DNA of 64,000 nt from contig NZ_CP088284.1 of assembly GCF_011516645.4 (NCBI RefSeq), forward strand, positions 372,001 through 436,000, written 5' to 3'. The stretch's first letter is position 1; every line of letters starts with the position of its first letter. The notes below the pieces were generated by a model, which ran no database searches, was not told where the DNA came from, and saw nothing but the letters and a program-made list of their open reading frames with translations. Shown here in pieces: positions 19,239 through 28,344 of this stretch. This stretch comes from Bradyrhizobium septentrionale (GTDB taxonomy: Bacteria > Pseudomonadota > Alphaproteobacteria > Rhizobiales > Xanthobacteraceae). The translations under genes and the position numbers were made by a program.

Positions 19239-20222
19239 ATGCACGCGATGGTTCTGACAGCGCCCGGTGCGCCGCTCCGGCTTCAGGAGAGAGATGATCC
19301 GGTTCCTGAAGCTGGCGCCGTACGCGTCAAGATAGACGCTTGCGGCGTTTGCAGGACCGATTTGCATGTCGTGGATGGAGAATTGCCTGACATTTGCTAT
19401 CCCATCGTGCCGGGGCATGAGGTGATCGGCCGGGTGGAAGAACTCGGTCCCGGTGTAACGGCCCTAAGGGTCGGTGAGCGTGTTGGCGTACCCTGGCTCA
19501 GCCACACCTGTGGTGAATGTGCTTATTGCAGGAGCGGCCGCGAAAATTTATGTGATCACCCTCTATTTACCGGCTACACCCGCGACGGCGGCTTTGCCAC
19601 CCATCTTGTCGCGGATGCTCGCTATTGCTTTCCACTCGGAGAGGCCGGTGACGACGTCGCTCTTGCGCCTTTGCTGTGTGCCGGCTTGATCGGCTGGCGT
19701 TCACTGGTGTTGGCAGGCGAGGGAAAGCATCTCGGCATCTATGGTTTCGGCGCAGCCGGGCATATCATTGCTCAGGTGGCCCGCTGGCAGGGTCGCGCGG
19801 TTTACGCGTTTACGCGCGCGGGCGATGTCGAAGCGCAACGCTTGGCAAATTCCCTCGGCGTGGACTGGGTCGGGGAATCAGGACAGAGGCCACCGATGCC
19901 GTTCGACGCCGCGATCATTTACGCTCCGGTCGGAGCGCTGGTGCCCCAGGCATTACGGGCGGTGCGCAAAGGCGGACGGGTGGTCTGCGCCGGCATTCAC
20001 ATGTCGGATATTCCTTCCTTTCCCTACAGCATACTCTGGGAAGAGCGGCAGTTGCTCTCCGTCGCCAACCTCACGCGCAATGATGGGATCGAGTTCTTCA
20101 AGATCGCTGCCCAGGCGGGCATCAAGACCCATACGACCGCATTTCCATTGCGGGAAGCCAATGAGGTTCTGTCGAAGCTGCGATCGGGGCAAATCACTGG
20201 CGCCGCCGTGCGACAGCCATGA
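19239..20222 (+). CDS. Zinc-dependent alcohol dehydrogenase (MDR family)
   Basis: 327 residues. Catalytic zinc ligands are in CGVCRTD (near 35-41) and GHE (59-61), and the structural zinc site is the four-cysteine lobe CGECAYCRSGRENLC (near 91-105). The Rossmann nucleotide site is IYGFGAAGHI. The family oxidises alcohols or reduces aldehydes with NAD(P); ethanol or other fermentation alcohols would suit the context. The stop overlaps the next start (ATGA), coupling it to the kinase-like gene. Similar to AdhP-type enzymes; substrate not assignable. Confidence 0.9.
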   Translation: MHAMVLTAPGAPLRLQERDDPVPEAGAVRVKIDACGVCRTDLHVVDGELPDICYPIVPGHEVIGRVEELGPGVTALRVGERVGVPWLSHTCGECAYCRSGRENLCDHPLFTGYTRDGGFATHLVADARYCFPLGEAGDDVALAPLLCAGLIGWRSLVLAGEGKHLGIYGFGAAGHIIAQVARWQGRAVYAFTRAGDVEAQRLANSLGVDWVGESGQRPPMPFDAAIIYAPVGALVPQALRAVRKGGRVVCAGIHMSDIPSFPYSILWEERQLLSVANLTRNDGIEFFKIAAQAGIKTHTTAFPLREANEVLSKLRSGQITGAAVRQP

Positions 20223-21805
20223 TCTCGCTCGAACCACCCGAAATTGCGACAGACCCCGAGAGCCAGCTCCAAAGTCATGTGCTGGAGTTTCTCGAGAATT
20301 CCGGCTTCGGTCCAGCAAAGGGTGGCAAGCGGATCGACACTCATGCCTCGGTGGTGTTTCTCGGCGGGGACCGTGCCCTGAAAATCAAGCGTGCGGTGCG
20401 GTTGCCTTTTCTCGATTATTCGACGCTCGCAAAGCGCAAGCAGGCCTGCGAAGAGGAGCTTAACGTCAATACAGGCAATGCCCCGGAGATCTACCGGCAG
20501 GTTGTGGCGATTACGCGCACCGACAATGGTGGCCTTGAAATCGGAGGAAGCGGTGTTCCGGTCGAATGGGCGGTCGAAATGGCGCGCTTTGACGAGGAGC
20601 AGGCGCTGGATCGCATTGCCGGGAGGCAACAGGTCGGACTATCCCTTGCAGTTGCTGTCGCAGATACGATCCTACAATCGCATGACAAGGCGTCGCGCGC
20701 CGATGGCGCAATATGGCTCGCCTCCATTCCCGGGATTATCGACCGCAACACCGCAAAATTCCGTAATGTAAACGGGCTTGACGCTGGCGCGATTGATCAG
20801 CTCGATGCTCGGAGCCACGATCATGTTGCGACGCTCCAGGCGCTGCTTGAGCGGCGCGCAGGGAAGGGGTTCGTGCGGCGCTGCCATGGCGACCTTCATC
20901 TGGCCAATATTGCGCTGATTAACGGCGCGCCGCGGCTGTTCGATGCCATCGAGTTCGATCCGGCCATTGCGACGACAGATATTCTTTACGATCTCGCGTT
21001 CACGCTGATGGATTTGATTCATTTCGATAATGATGCGGCTTCGAACGCGGTGTTCAACCGCTATCTCGCCGGCGCGTCGGACGACAATCTCGACGGCCTC
21101 GCCGTTCTGCCCTTGTTTCTCTCGATGCGTGCCGCAATCCGCGCACATGTGGTGTTTACCAAGAGCGAGCAAATGGTGGACGGGCAAGCCGCGTGGCATG
21201 AAGCCAAACGATATTTCGATTTGGCGCTACGCCTCGCCAATCCCAAGCAGCCACTGCTGACCGCAATCGGGGGCCTTTCGGGGACGGGGAAGTCGGTTCT
21301 TGCGTTCGGGCTTGCGGGCATGATCGAGCCGCCGCCGGGCGCGGTCATTGTCCGCTCGGATGTCATGCGCAAACATCTGTTCGGCGTGAGCGAAACGACG
21401 CATCTGCCGGAAACTGCCTATCAGGTCGAGACCTCCCGGCGCGTCTACGATCTACTTTCGAGAACCGCATCACGTATTCTCGCCCAGGGCTGTTCGGTTA
21501 TTCTCGACGCGGCCTTCCTGCAGGAAGCACAGCGGGCCGGGCTTCCGGATTTGGCGTGCCGGCATCGCGCTCGCTTTGTCGGGCTGTTTCTGACGGCAGA
21601 TTTGGCGACCCGGCTCTCGCGGATCGGGCGGCGCGAGCACGACGCGTCGGATGCGACACGGGACGTTGCCAAGCAGCAAGAAGCTAAGGCGATCGGTACG
21701 GTGAACTGGCATATGGTCGATGCTTCGGGAACCCCCGACGACACGCTGCGGCGAGGTCTCGCCTGTTTTTCCGCGCCAGACCAAGCCTCGGGCGAAGGTA
21801 GATGA
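20219..21805 (+). CDS. Fused aminoglycoside-phosphotransferase-like / P-loop kinase protein
   Basis: 528 residues. The N-terminal half is an APH/ChoK-like kinase with RCHGDLHLANI (catalytic loop, HGD) and FDAIEFDP (Mg site). The C-terminal part has a Walker A GGLSGTGKS at about 351-359 and a downstream RSDVMRK as in small-molecule kinases such as gluconate or chloramphenicol kinases. The same two-part layout is known in mycobacterial Rv2004c, a member of the DosR dormancy regulon. Substrate unknown; resistance is not implied. It is coupled to the dehydrogenase by a 4-bp overlap. Confidence 0.82.
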   Translation: MISLEPPEIATDPESQLQSHVLEFLENSGFGPAKGGKRIDTHASVVFLGGDRALKIKRAVRLPFLDYSTLAKRKQACEEELNVNTGNAPEIYRQVVAITRTDNGGLEIGGSGVPVEWAVEMARFDEEQALDRIAGRQQVGLSLAVAVADTILQSHDKASRADGAIWLASIPGIIDRNTAKFRNVNGLDAGAIDQLDARSHDHVATLQALLERRAGKGFVRRCHGDLHLANIALINGAPRLFDAIEFDPAIATTDILYDLAFTLMDLIHFDNDAASNAVFNRYLAGASDDNLDGLAVLPLFLSMRAAIRAHVVFTKSEQMVDGQAAWHEAKRYFDLALRLANPKQPLLTAIGGLSGTGKSVLAFGLAGMIEPPPGAVIVRSDVMRKHLFGVSETTHLPETAYQVETSRRVYDLLSRTASRILAQGCSVILDAAFLQEAQRAGLPDLACRHRARFVGLFLTADLATRLSRIGRREHDASDATRDVAKQQEAKAIGTVNWHMVDASGTPDDTLRRGLACFSAPDQASGEGR

Positions 21806-21844
21806 TGCTGCTGCTGCGGACGGGCGCCTGCTAGTCGTCCTGGC

Positions 21845-21858
21845 TTGATGTGCATCAA
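21845..21858. promoter_or_regulatory. FixK/FNR-type box TTGATGTGCATCAA
   Basis: Nearly perfect palindrome, 78 bp before the ATG of the USP gene at 21937 and 39 bp after the end of the kinase-like gene. Confidence 0.78.
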
Positions 21859-21936
21859 CTTTGGTTGTGCCTCTGCCGGTTACTCTCAACAAATGGGACG
21901 CGGGCTTCGCGCGTTCGCAGACCTGGGAGAACGACA

Positions 21937-22779
21937 ATGTTCAGGAATATTCTGGTCCATATTCCGTCAGAGCGACCGGTCAGGACGGTGGTCGACGTTG
22001 CCGTCGGGCTGACGGTCGGTCGCCGGGCACATCTGGACGCCGTCGCCATCGGTTACGAATCCACGGGTTCCATTGGAATGGTTGCCGAAGGTGGGGGCGC
22101 TGCCGTCGCCGCTGTGATGGGGTATGAACAGGATCGCGCGCTGGAGCGGGCAAACGCCGCGATTTCTGTGTTCGAAGTGGAAGCCAAGCTGGCCCAGATC
22201 GCGTACGGCACCCGCGCTCTTGCCGCCATTCCGGCCGACGCTGAGGAAACCATTGGCAGGCTTTCGCGGTTTTATGACTTGACCATTGTGTCGCAGCCGG
22301 ATCCATCATTTCCCACCTACGACAACCTCATACCGCAAGGTGTTCTCTTCAATTCCGGCGGTCCGATGCTGATGGTCCCTTACATCCACAAGGGACCGCT
22401 CGACGCGCATCACGTCGGGATCGCCTGGGACGGAAGCAGGCTGGCCGCCCGTGCCGTACGCGATGCGCTGCCATTCCTGACGGCCGCGCAGGCAGTGATC
22501 GTGATTGCGGTGAATGAGGAGCGCGGTGACACGGGCGAAAGGTCCTCAGAGGAGCTCATCAACCACCTCGCACGGCGCGGCATCAAGGCGAGTGTCCAGC
22601 GGCTGATGGCGGACCGCGCCAACGTTCAGGGGACCATTATTTCAGCCGCCGCGGACAGTAATATCGGCCTGCTGGTGATGGGCGGATTTGGTCATTCGCG
22701 GCTGCAGGAGCGGATTCTGGGCGGCGTCACGCGTGAAATGTTCGAGTCTATGACAGTGCCGGTGTTGATGTCGCACTGA
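21937..22779 (+). CDS. Tandem universal stress protein
   Basis: 280 residues from the ATG at 21937, with GGGAGA 7-12 bp upstream; the open frame extends back to 21850 but that part contains the regulatory box and lacks family likeness. Two Usp domains: first MFRNILVHIPSERP to about 140; second from VGIAWDGSRLAARAV, with the nucleotide-binding end GGFGHSRLQERILGGVTREM. It resembles the other two tandem USPs here. Probably monocistronic or followed by the small gene 46 bp downstream. Confidence 0.9.
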   Translation: MFRNILVHIPSERPVRTVVDVAVGLTVGRRAHLDAVAIGYESTGSIGMVAEGGGAAVAAVMGYEQDRALERANAAISVFEVEAKLAQIAYGTRALAAIPADAEETIGRLSRFYDLTIVSQPDPSFPTYDNLIPQGVLFNSGGPMLMVPYIHKGPLDAHHVGIAWDGSRLAARAVRDALPFLTAAQAVIVIAVNEERGDTGERSSEELINHLARRGIKASVQRLMADRANVQGTIISAAADSNIGLLVMGGFGHSRLQERILGGVTREMFESMTVPVLMSH

Positions 22780-22825
22780 TCGACTAAACGCCATTCGGAT
22801 CCCCCGTTCAAACGAGAGAATAATC

Positions 22826-23212
22826 ATGGCTGCTCACAATCACGCCGTCGTCTGGATCGATCACCGCGTCGCCAAAGTCTTTTATCTGGGGCTGGAAACC
22901 TCCGACGAACGGACGATCCGTGCCGATCTGGCAACCGAGCATCTGCATCACAAGGCCAATACCATCGGATCTGGCAAAGCCCTAGAGGATGCGACTTTTT
23001 TTCCGCGGATCGGGGAGGCACTGCAGAGCAGCGAAGCGATCCTGATCGTGGGACCTGGAAATGAGAAGACGTTGCTGCTGAAATATCTCGAGGAGCGGCG
23101 CCAGGCTGTCAAGGGAGGTGAGCTCCGAGCGGAGGCTTGCGATCACCCCACCGATCGCGAGATCATTGCGCTGGGTCGCCGCCATTTTCATCTGGGTGAC
23201 CCTGCGCGTTGA
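22826..23212 (+). CDS. Release-factor-like (baeRF/eRF1-domain) small protein
   Basis: 128 residues. It starts with HNHAVVWIDHRVAKVFYL and contains ILIVGPGNEKTLLLKYL, the layout of bacterial proteins related to domains of archaeo-eukaryotic release factors (often labelled translational machinery protein or host attachment-like). There is no GGQ motif, so peptide release is not expected. Such genes commonly sit beside stress genes in Bradyrhizobium. Ribosome site GAGAGAATAATC precedes ATG. Function unproven. Confidence 0.6.
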   Translation: MAAHNHAVVWIDHRVAKVFYLGLETSDERTIRADLATEHLHHKANTIGSGKALEDATFFPRIGEALQSSEAILIVGPGNEKTLLLKYLEERRQAVKGGELRAEACDHPTDREIIALGRRHFHLGDPAR

Positions 23213-23229
23213 GGCCATCCTCGCCCTGA

Positions 23230-23243
23230 TTGATGTGCCTCAA
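23230..23243. promoter_or_regulatory. FixK/FNR-type box TTGATGTGCCTCAA
   Basis: TTGA-N6-TCAA 53 bp before the phasin start at 23297. The same promoter probably also transcribes phaC, which follows the phasin by 10 bp. Confidence 0.75.
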
Positions 23244-23296
23244 TGTCCGGTTTGGCATCAGACGATAGCGTTCCGATCGAAAAATAGGAGATTGTC

Positions 23297-23668
23297 ATGC
23301 CAGAGCGTTCTGAAGCAGTTGCAGTGACGGCCGTTGAGCAAGCGGCGACCGACGCCCAAACCCGGGTAGCAAAGGCCAATGAGCGGGCTTCCAGCTTCGT
23401 GTTTGGCGCCCAGAAATTGATGTTCGAGGAATTCGTGTTCGCCGGCAATGAACTCGTCGAGCGGGCGCAAACCGAAATGCACCTATTTTCGGAGTTGGTC
23501 TCGAAGTTGGCCGGTGCGCATTCCGTCAAGGACATCAGGACGATGTGGGAAGAATGCAGCAAGCATCAGGTCGATTTCATTCGTCGCGACTGCGATCGAG
23601 TGTTCAAGCACGGCGAACGGGTGATCGAGGCCACCTCGAATCTGTTCAAGAGCCATCCGCTGAACTGA
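23297..23668 (+). CDS. Phasin-family PHA granule protein
   Basis: 123 residues, almost wholly amphipathic helix. The central part (FVFGAQKLMFEEFVFAGNELVERAQTE is the core, positions 35-61) and the LFSELVSKLAGAHSVKD segment are typical of the phasin 2 family. Phasins coat polyhydroxyalkanoate granules and control their size. The ribosome site AGGAGATTGTC precedes ATG. It lies just upstream of phaC, so granule coat and polymerase are made together under the FixK-type promoter. Confidence 0.88.
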   Translation: MPERSEAVAVTAVEQAATDAQTRVAKANERASSFVFGAQKLMFEEFVFAGNELVERAQTEMHLFSELVSKLAGAHSVKDIRTMWEECSKHQVDFIRRDCDRVFKHGERVIEATSNLFKSHPLN

Positions 23669-23678
23669 CCGGTACCGA

Positions 23679-25505
23679 ATGCCAGTAAACTCGACCATGC
23701 CGAAGGCGGAAGCATCGACTTTACCCGCGCCGGTCGGGGGAGGCGCGCCGGGACGAAAAAGCATCGAGCCAACGGCCGGTGTTCGCCCGCAACAGGCGGT
23801 CGAATCCTATCCGGCCGATCGCGCGTTTCACGCTGCGCTGGCTCGGCTTAGCGGGGGTATTTCGCCGGTCGCCCTGTTGCTGGCCTATACCGACTGGCTT
23901 TCTCACCTGGCGACGTCGCCGCAGCGACAGCTCGAGATTTCGCAGGAGGCGGTGCGAGACGGCAAGCGACTCTTCGAAGCCGCGCAGCATTTCCTTTCAC
24001 CGCAACATGGACCCTGGTCGCTGATCAGGCCGTCGGCGTGGGATCGCCGCTTCGCCCGGCCGGAGTGGGAAATTCCACCCTTCAATCTGTTGGCACAATC
24101 ATTTCTGCAAGCAGAGCAATGGTGGCATAACGCGACCACTGGCACGCGCGGTGTTGCGAAGCAAAACGAGGCAATTGTCGAGTTTTCGGTCCGGCAGATG
24201 CTGGACGTGCTGGCACCGTCGAATTTTGCCGCAACCAATCCTGAAGTGCTACAGAAAGCGTTCCAGAGCGGTGGCGAGAATTTCGTGCGCGGCTGGCAGA
24301 ATTGGTGCAGCGACTGGGTGCGGCTATTGTCGGGACACCCGCAACCGGCCGGTGGCGATTTCGTCGTCGGAGAGACCGTTGCGACGTCGCCCGGCAAGGT
24401 CGTGTTCGGCAATGAATTGATCGAACTAATCCAGTATTATCCGACCACCGACAAGGTACATCCGCAGCCGATCCGGATCGTGCCGGCCTGGATCATGAAA
24501 TACTACATCCTCGATTTGTCGCCGCAGAACTCGCTGGTGAAGTATCTCACCGGTCAGGGCTTCACGGTCTTCATGATTTCGTGGCGCAACCCTGGTGCGA
24601 AAGATCGCGATGTCGCCTTCGACGACTATCGCACGCTGGGCGTGGAAGCCGCGCTCGCCACCATCGAAGACATTATACCGGATCGGCAGGTTCATGCGCT
24701 GGGCTATTGCCTCGGCGGTACGTTGCTGTCGATCGCCGCCGCGGCCATGGCACGCGACGGCGACAACCGCTTGAAGTCGATCACGCTGCTCGCCGCGCAA
24801 GTCGATTTCACCGAGGCCGGCGAGCTGACGCTATTCATCAACGAAAGCCAGGTTGCGTTCCTGGAAGACGTGATGTGGCAACGCGGCGTCCTCGACACCA
24901 CTCAAATGGCTGGCGCCTTCCAGTTGCTGCGCTCCAACGACTTGATTTGGTCTCGGCTCACCCGCGACTATCTGATGGGCGAGCGGTCTCCGCCGAGCGA
25001 TCTGATGGCCTGGAATGCGGATGCGACGCGTCTGCCGTACCGGATGCATTCGGAATACCTACGCAAGCTATTCCTTAACAACGACCTCGCCGCGGGCCGC
25101 TATCTCGTCGAAGGAAGGCCGATTTCGCTGTCGGATATTCATACGCCGATGTTCGTGGTCGGGACCGTTCTCGATCATGTCGCGCCCTGGAAGTCGGCCT
25201 ACAAGATCCATTTCCTAGTGGATGCAGACGTGACGTTCCTTTTGACCAGCGGCGGCCATAACGCTGGAATCGTGGCGCCGCCCGGCGAGGAGGGGCACAG
25301 TTACCGAGTCAGGACCAAGGCGGCCGATGCCACCTATGTCGGTCCGGATGAATGGTTGAAGACCGCGCAACCGGTTGAAGGATCGTGGTGGCTGGAATGG
25401 ACGAAGTGGGTCGCGGCGCGATCAGGCGAGCCATCCGCGCCGCCGCGCATGGCCGTGGACGGGCAGGCCTTGCCGGATGCGCCGGGCGGCTATGTTCGGC
25501 AATAA
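23679..25505 (+). CDS. phaC: Class I-like poly(3-hydroxyalkanoate) synthase
   Basis: 608 residues, normal for class I PhaC (about 590-600). The lipase-like box GYCLGGT holds the catalytic Cys344. The catalytic Asp is probably in GTVLDHVAPWKS and the His in TSGGHNAGIVAPP. The N-terminal half contains the PhaC_N region (PFNLLAQSFLQAEQWW). It polymerises hydroxyacyl-CoA into PHB, an electron and carbon store used when oxygen limits growth and in nodules. It begins 10 bp after the phasin stop without a strong ribosome site; the ATG six codons on is an alternative start. Confidence 0.93.
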   Translation: MPVNSTMPKAEASTLPAPVGGGAPGRKSIEPTAGVRPQQAVESYPADRAFHAALARLSGGISPVALLLAYTDWLSHLATSPQRQLEISQEAVRDGKRLFEAAQHFLSPQHGPWSLIRPSAWDRRFARPEWEIPPFNLLAQSFLQAEQWWHNATTGTRGVAKQNEAIVEFSVRQMLDVLAPSNFAATNPEVLQKAFQSGGENFVRGWQNWCSDWVRLLSGHPQPAGGDFVVGETVATSPGKVVFGNELIELIQYYPTTDKVHPQPIRIVPAWIMKYYILDLSPQNSLVKYLTGQGFTVFMISWRNPGAKDRDVAFDDYRTLGVEAALATIEDIIPDRQVHALGYCLGGTLLSIAAAAMARDGDNRLKSITLLAAQVDFTEAGELTLFINESQVAFLEDVMWQRGVLDTTQMAGAFQLLRSNDLIWSRLTRDYLMGERSPPSDLMAWNADATRLPYRMHSEYLRKLFLNNDLAAGRYLVEGRPISLSDIHTPMFVVGTVLDHVAPWKSAYKIHFLVDADVTFLLTSGGHNAGIVAPPGEEGHSYRVRTKAADATYVGPDEWLKTAQPVEGSWWLEWTKWVAARSGEPSAPPRMAVDGQALPDAPGGYVRQ

Positions 25506-25533
25506 CTCCAGAATCTGCCGGCCCAGGCGTCGA

Positions 25534-25740
25534 TTACTGGCGAACGCTGCAGGTCGAGTAGCCGATGATGGTGTATAGCGGGCAGCTCTTGAAGAACGCG
25601 GTTGCGAGCGGCACCAGACCGATCAATCCGACCCAATGCCATCCCTGAATCGAAAGACCGTCCTGCAGCGCATAAGCGACAAGAGCCAGCCCGATCACAA
25701 TCCGCACATACTGATCAACCGTTCCGACATTTACCGGCAT
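25534..25740 (-). CDS. DUF2892/YgaP-type membrane protein
   Basis: 68 residues from the ATG at 25740, with AGGAGAA 7-13 bp upstream. N-terminal MPVNVGTVDQYVRIVIGLALVAYAL and C-terminal FFKSCPLYTIIGYSTC fit the DUF2892 (inner-membrane YgaP transmembrane) family: two helices and a conserved CPLY motif. Function unknown; often linked to sulfur transfer. A FixK-type box is 62 bp upstream. The 28-bp gap to the phaC stop is convergent. Confidence 0.85.
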   Translation of the reverse strand: MPVNVGTVDQYVRIVIGLALVAYALQDGLSIQGWHWVGLIGLVPLATAFFKSCPLYTIIGYSTCSVRQ

Positions 25741-25802
25741 CGTGCTTCTCCTGCGAGTTGAATGAACGCCGGTGAGGATCGCACGCAATGCCTGAAATGG
25801 TT

Positions 25803-25816
25803 TTGATCTGTCTCAA
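25803..25816. promoter_or_regulatory. FixK/FNR-type box TTGATCTGTCTCAA
   Basis: 62 bp upstream of the DUF2892 start at 25740 and 19 bp beyond the end of the beta-CASP nuclease gene on the same strand, so it drives the DUF2892 gene. Confidence 0.72.
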
Positions 25817-25834
25817 CCTTGGACCGGGCGGGCT

Positions 25835-27427
25835 TCATTCATCCAGCGCTCGCCTCATTCTTCGAATGATGACACCGCGCGCGCGATCGTCGGCAGCGGC
25901 CGCAATGCAGTCGTTGATATCGAGGATGAGCTTTGACATGTCATTATGCCAGTCCAGCCTGACTACCGCCTCAGGTGGCAGCCGACGGTGTTTGGAGCCT
26001 TCCACGATCATCGGGGCTGCGGCCGTCAATTCGTAGACGTCATCCAGAAGCGGCTGGAAAACCATTGCTGCGGGAACGATCCGCTCCGAAATGCGCTCAG
26101 CCAAGCCGGCGATGGCTGGCTCGTCCCCATGGACCAGGAACACGCCGCGATGAACCGGACGGCGCTCGGCAATCCAGCGCGCCAGTTCCGATCCGTCGGC
26201 ATGTCCGGAGTAGTCGTCGATATTTCGAATCCGGGCCGCGACCTTGATCTCATTGCCCTGGATACGAACAGCCTTGGTGCCGTCCGCGAGAAACCGGCCG
26301 AGCGTTCCCTGGGCTTGAAATCCGACGAGCAGTACGGTCGCCCTCGCATTCCACAGCCAATTCCGCAGGTGATGCCGGATACGGCCGGCGTCGCACATGC
26401 CGCTGGCGGCGATGACGATGTGAAATCCGGTCAGCTTGGCAATCGCCTTGCTCTCGTCGACGGTTTCGGTGAAGCGGAGCTGCGGCGAGTTTAAGAGCCG
26501 GCGGACATCGACCGCGGGATCGAGGCTCGCGGCGTGTTTGCAAAAGACTTCGGTGGCTCGGATCGCGAGCGGCGAATCGAGGAAGATTGGGGCGGACGGA
26601 ATCTCACCACGCTCCATCAGGTCGACCAGATCGACGATCAGTTCCTGTGTACGCTCCACCGCGAAGGCCGGAATCAGCAGCGCGCCCTTGCGGGTCGCCG
26701 CGTCGCGGACCTCCGCGGACAAGCGTGCGCGGCGTGCGTCAGCCGTGATCGGCGCTCGTTCGCGGTCGCCATAGGTCGATTCCGATATGACATAGTCGAA
26801 GCCCGCCGGCGCCTCGGGATCGGGCTGCAAAAGCGTAGTGTCTGGCCCGACGTCGCCGGAGCAGAGAACGCGAAGCGGTTTGCTTGATGCGTTTTCGTCG
26901 GCGAATTCCATCTCGATCGACGCCGAGCCGAGTAGATGTCCGGCGTTCCAGTAGCGGGCGCGAACGCCCGGAATTACGTCGACCCATTTTTCGTAGTCGA
27001 CCGGCGTGAATGACTGCAGCGTGGCAATCGCATCGGCCTGCGTATAGATCGGGCTGACCTCGGCCCGCCCGCTTGCCGCATTGCGCCGGTTTAGGGTGGC
27101 AACCTCGGATTCCTGGATGCTGCCGGCATCCGGCAGCATGTAGGAGCAGAGATCGATGGTGCCGCGCGTGGCAAGGATGCGCCCGGGAAAGCCGTTGCGC
27201 ACCAGCTTCGGCAGCAGGCCGCTGTGGTCGATATGGGCATGGGTCAGGAGGACAGCGTCGATGTCCGCGGCGCGAAAGGGAAACGGCCTGTAGTTCAGCT
27301 CCTTCAGGGTTTTGGGTCCCTGAAACAGGCCGCAATCGACCAGGAAGCGTCCGGAGCGGGTCTCGAACAGATAGCAGGAGCCTGTCACCGTGCGGGCCGC
27401 GCCGAAGAAACGGATCGTGACGCTCAT
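25835..27427 (-). CDS. Beta-CASP metallo-beta-lactamase-fold nuclease
   Basis: 530 residues. The metal site HAHIDH is at 63-68 (LTHAHIDHSG). Further metal motifs are the NAGHLLGSA region and CSGDVG. The beta-CASP block (SESTYGDRERAP, FAVERTQELI, LDSPLA, ASGMCDAGRI, then DYSGHADGSEL) is complete, so an RNA-processing exonuclease of the YSH1/CPSF-like type is expected. Typical size is 450-550. Its start overlaps the preceding PRPP-synthetase-like stop by 4 bp, coupling RNA decay to nucleotide salvage in one operon. Confidence 0.9.
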   Translation of the reverse strand: MSVTIRFFGAARTVTGSCYLFETRSGRFLVDCGLFQGPKTLKELNYRPFPFRAADIDAVLLTHAHIDHSGLLPKLVRNGFPGRILATRGTIDLCSYMLPDAGSIQESEVATLNRRNAASGRAEVSPIYTQADAIATLQSFTPVDYEKWVDVIPGVRARYWNAGHLLGSASIEMEFADENASSKPLRVLCSGDVGPDTTLLQPDPEAPAGFDYVISESTYGDRERAPITADARRARLSAEVRDAATRKGALLIPAFAVERTQELIVDLVDLMERGEIPSAPIFLDSPLAIRATEVFCKHAASLDPAVDVRRLLNSPQLRFTETVDESKAIAKLTGFHIVIAASGMCDAGRIRHHLRNWLWNARATVLLVGFQAQGTLGRFLADGTKAVRIQGNEIKVAARIRNIDDYSGHADGSELARWIAERRPVHRGVFLVHGDEPAIAGLAERISERIVPAAMVFQPLLDDVYELTAAAPMIVEGSKHRRLPPEAVVRLDWHNDMSKLILDINDCIAAAADDRARGVIIRRMRRALDE

Positions 27428-28344
27428 CGGGATGCCTCCAGAAGGGTTGTGAACGTTATTTCATCCTGCAAGGCGTCAATGAACAGGTTGTCGAGCACGA
27501 TGGCGTTGGTGGAGTGTGGCACGCTTTGGGTGGAGCGGATCGAGCGAATGCCGGCCTCGATCATGTCGCGGCAGAGTTGCTCCGGGAACAGTGCGTGCGT
27601 GACGACGGCGTCGATCGTTGTCGCGCCGGCCGTCGTCAGCGCACTGGCGCAGGCTATCATGGTGCCGCCCGAGGAGACGATATCATCGAAGATCAAAGTT
27701 GGACGCCCGGCAATGGATGCCCGGTCCGGGAACCTGATCTCGACGGAGCAGTCACCGCGACGGATTTTTTGCGCAACTACGTGAGAAAGTCGAAGCCGGC
27801 TGGCGAGATCGCTGACCCAGGGCTCCGATTCCGCATCCGGTCCCACCACGATGGTTGCGGGATCAAGACCGGTTTTGCGCAGCGCGACGGCTATTGCTGG
27901 CATCGCCGACAGATTGTCGGACGCGATCCCGGGAAACACCGCTGCGATGTCGGGCGTGCGATGCAGATGCGCATCGACGGTGACCACGCGGTCGAAGCAT
28001 CCGGCGAGCAGCGCGCCGATGACATTTTGACTGATGGCGTCGCCTTCGTGAAAGGCCGTGTCCTGTCGCATGTAGCAGAGATAGGGCGCCAGCAGGACGA
28101 GGCGTTTCGCACCGCCGCGCCGGAGCGCCTCGGCCGCGAAGGCCAGAGCGATCAGCTTTTCGTTCGGCCGGTCGAGCGACGCATAGATGATGGTCACAGG
28201 CGATGCCGGTGCGGCAGTCACCCGTATCTCCCCGTCGGGAAACCCATGGATCGCAATCTCGTGAAAGGGTATCCCGAGCCGCGCTGCCAGCCGGGCGGCG
28301 TCCCGTGACGACGACGGCAGGCTCTGAATGATGGCCGCGCTCAT
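27424..28344 (-). CDS. Ribose-phosphate pyrophosphokinase-like protein
   Basis: 306 residues. The PRPP-binding loop is [13 protein letters not shown], and the domain-I blocks [20 protein letters not shown] and VTVDAHLHR correspond to ATP and metal sites of PRPP synthetases. It is diverged from housekeeping Prs, where I would expect KRR-type and longer flexible loops, so it is probably a specialised paralogue. It overlaps its neighbours by 4 bp on each side (NMP phosphorylase and beta-CASP nuclease). The reaction could be PRPP formation from ribose-5-phosphate or the reverse; not decidable here. Confidence 0.85.
   Translation of the reverse strand: MSAAIIQSLPSSSRDAARLAARLGIPFHEIAIHGFPDGEIRVTAAPASPVTIIYASLDRPNEKLIALAFAAEALRRGGAKRLVLLAPYLCYMRQDTAFHEGDAISQNVIGALLAGCFDRVVTVDAHLHRTPDIAAVFPGIASDNLSAMPAIAVALRKTGLDPATIVVGPDAESEPWVSDLASRLRLSHVVAQKIRRGDCSVEIRFPDRASIAGRPTLIFDDIVSSGGTMIACASALTTAGATTIDAVVTHALFPEQLCRDMIEAGIRSIRSTQSVPHSTNAIVLDNLFIDALQDEITFTTLLEASR

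Noticed and set aside
20219..21805. Aminoglycoside resistance gene
   Set aside because: Only the kinase fold is shared; the fusion to a P-loop kinase and the context indicate a stress-regulon protein.
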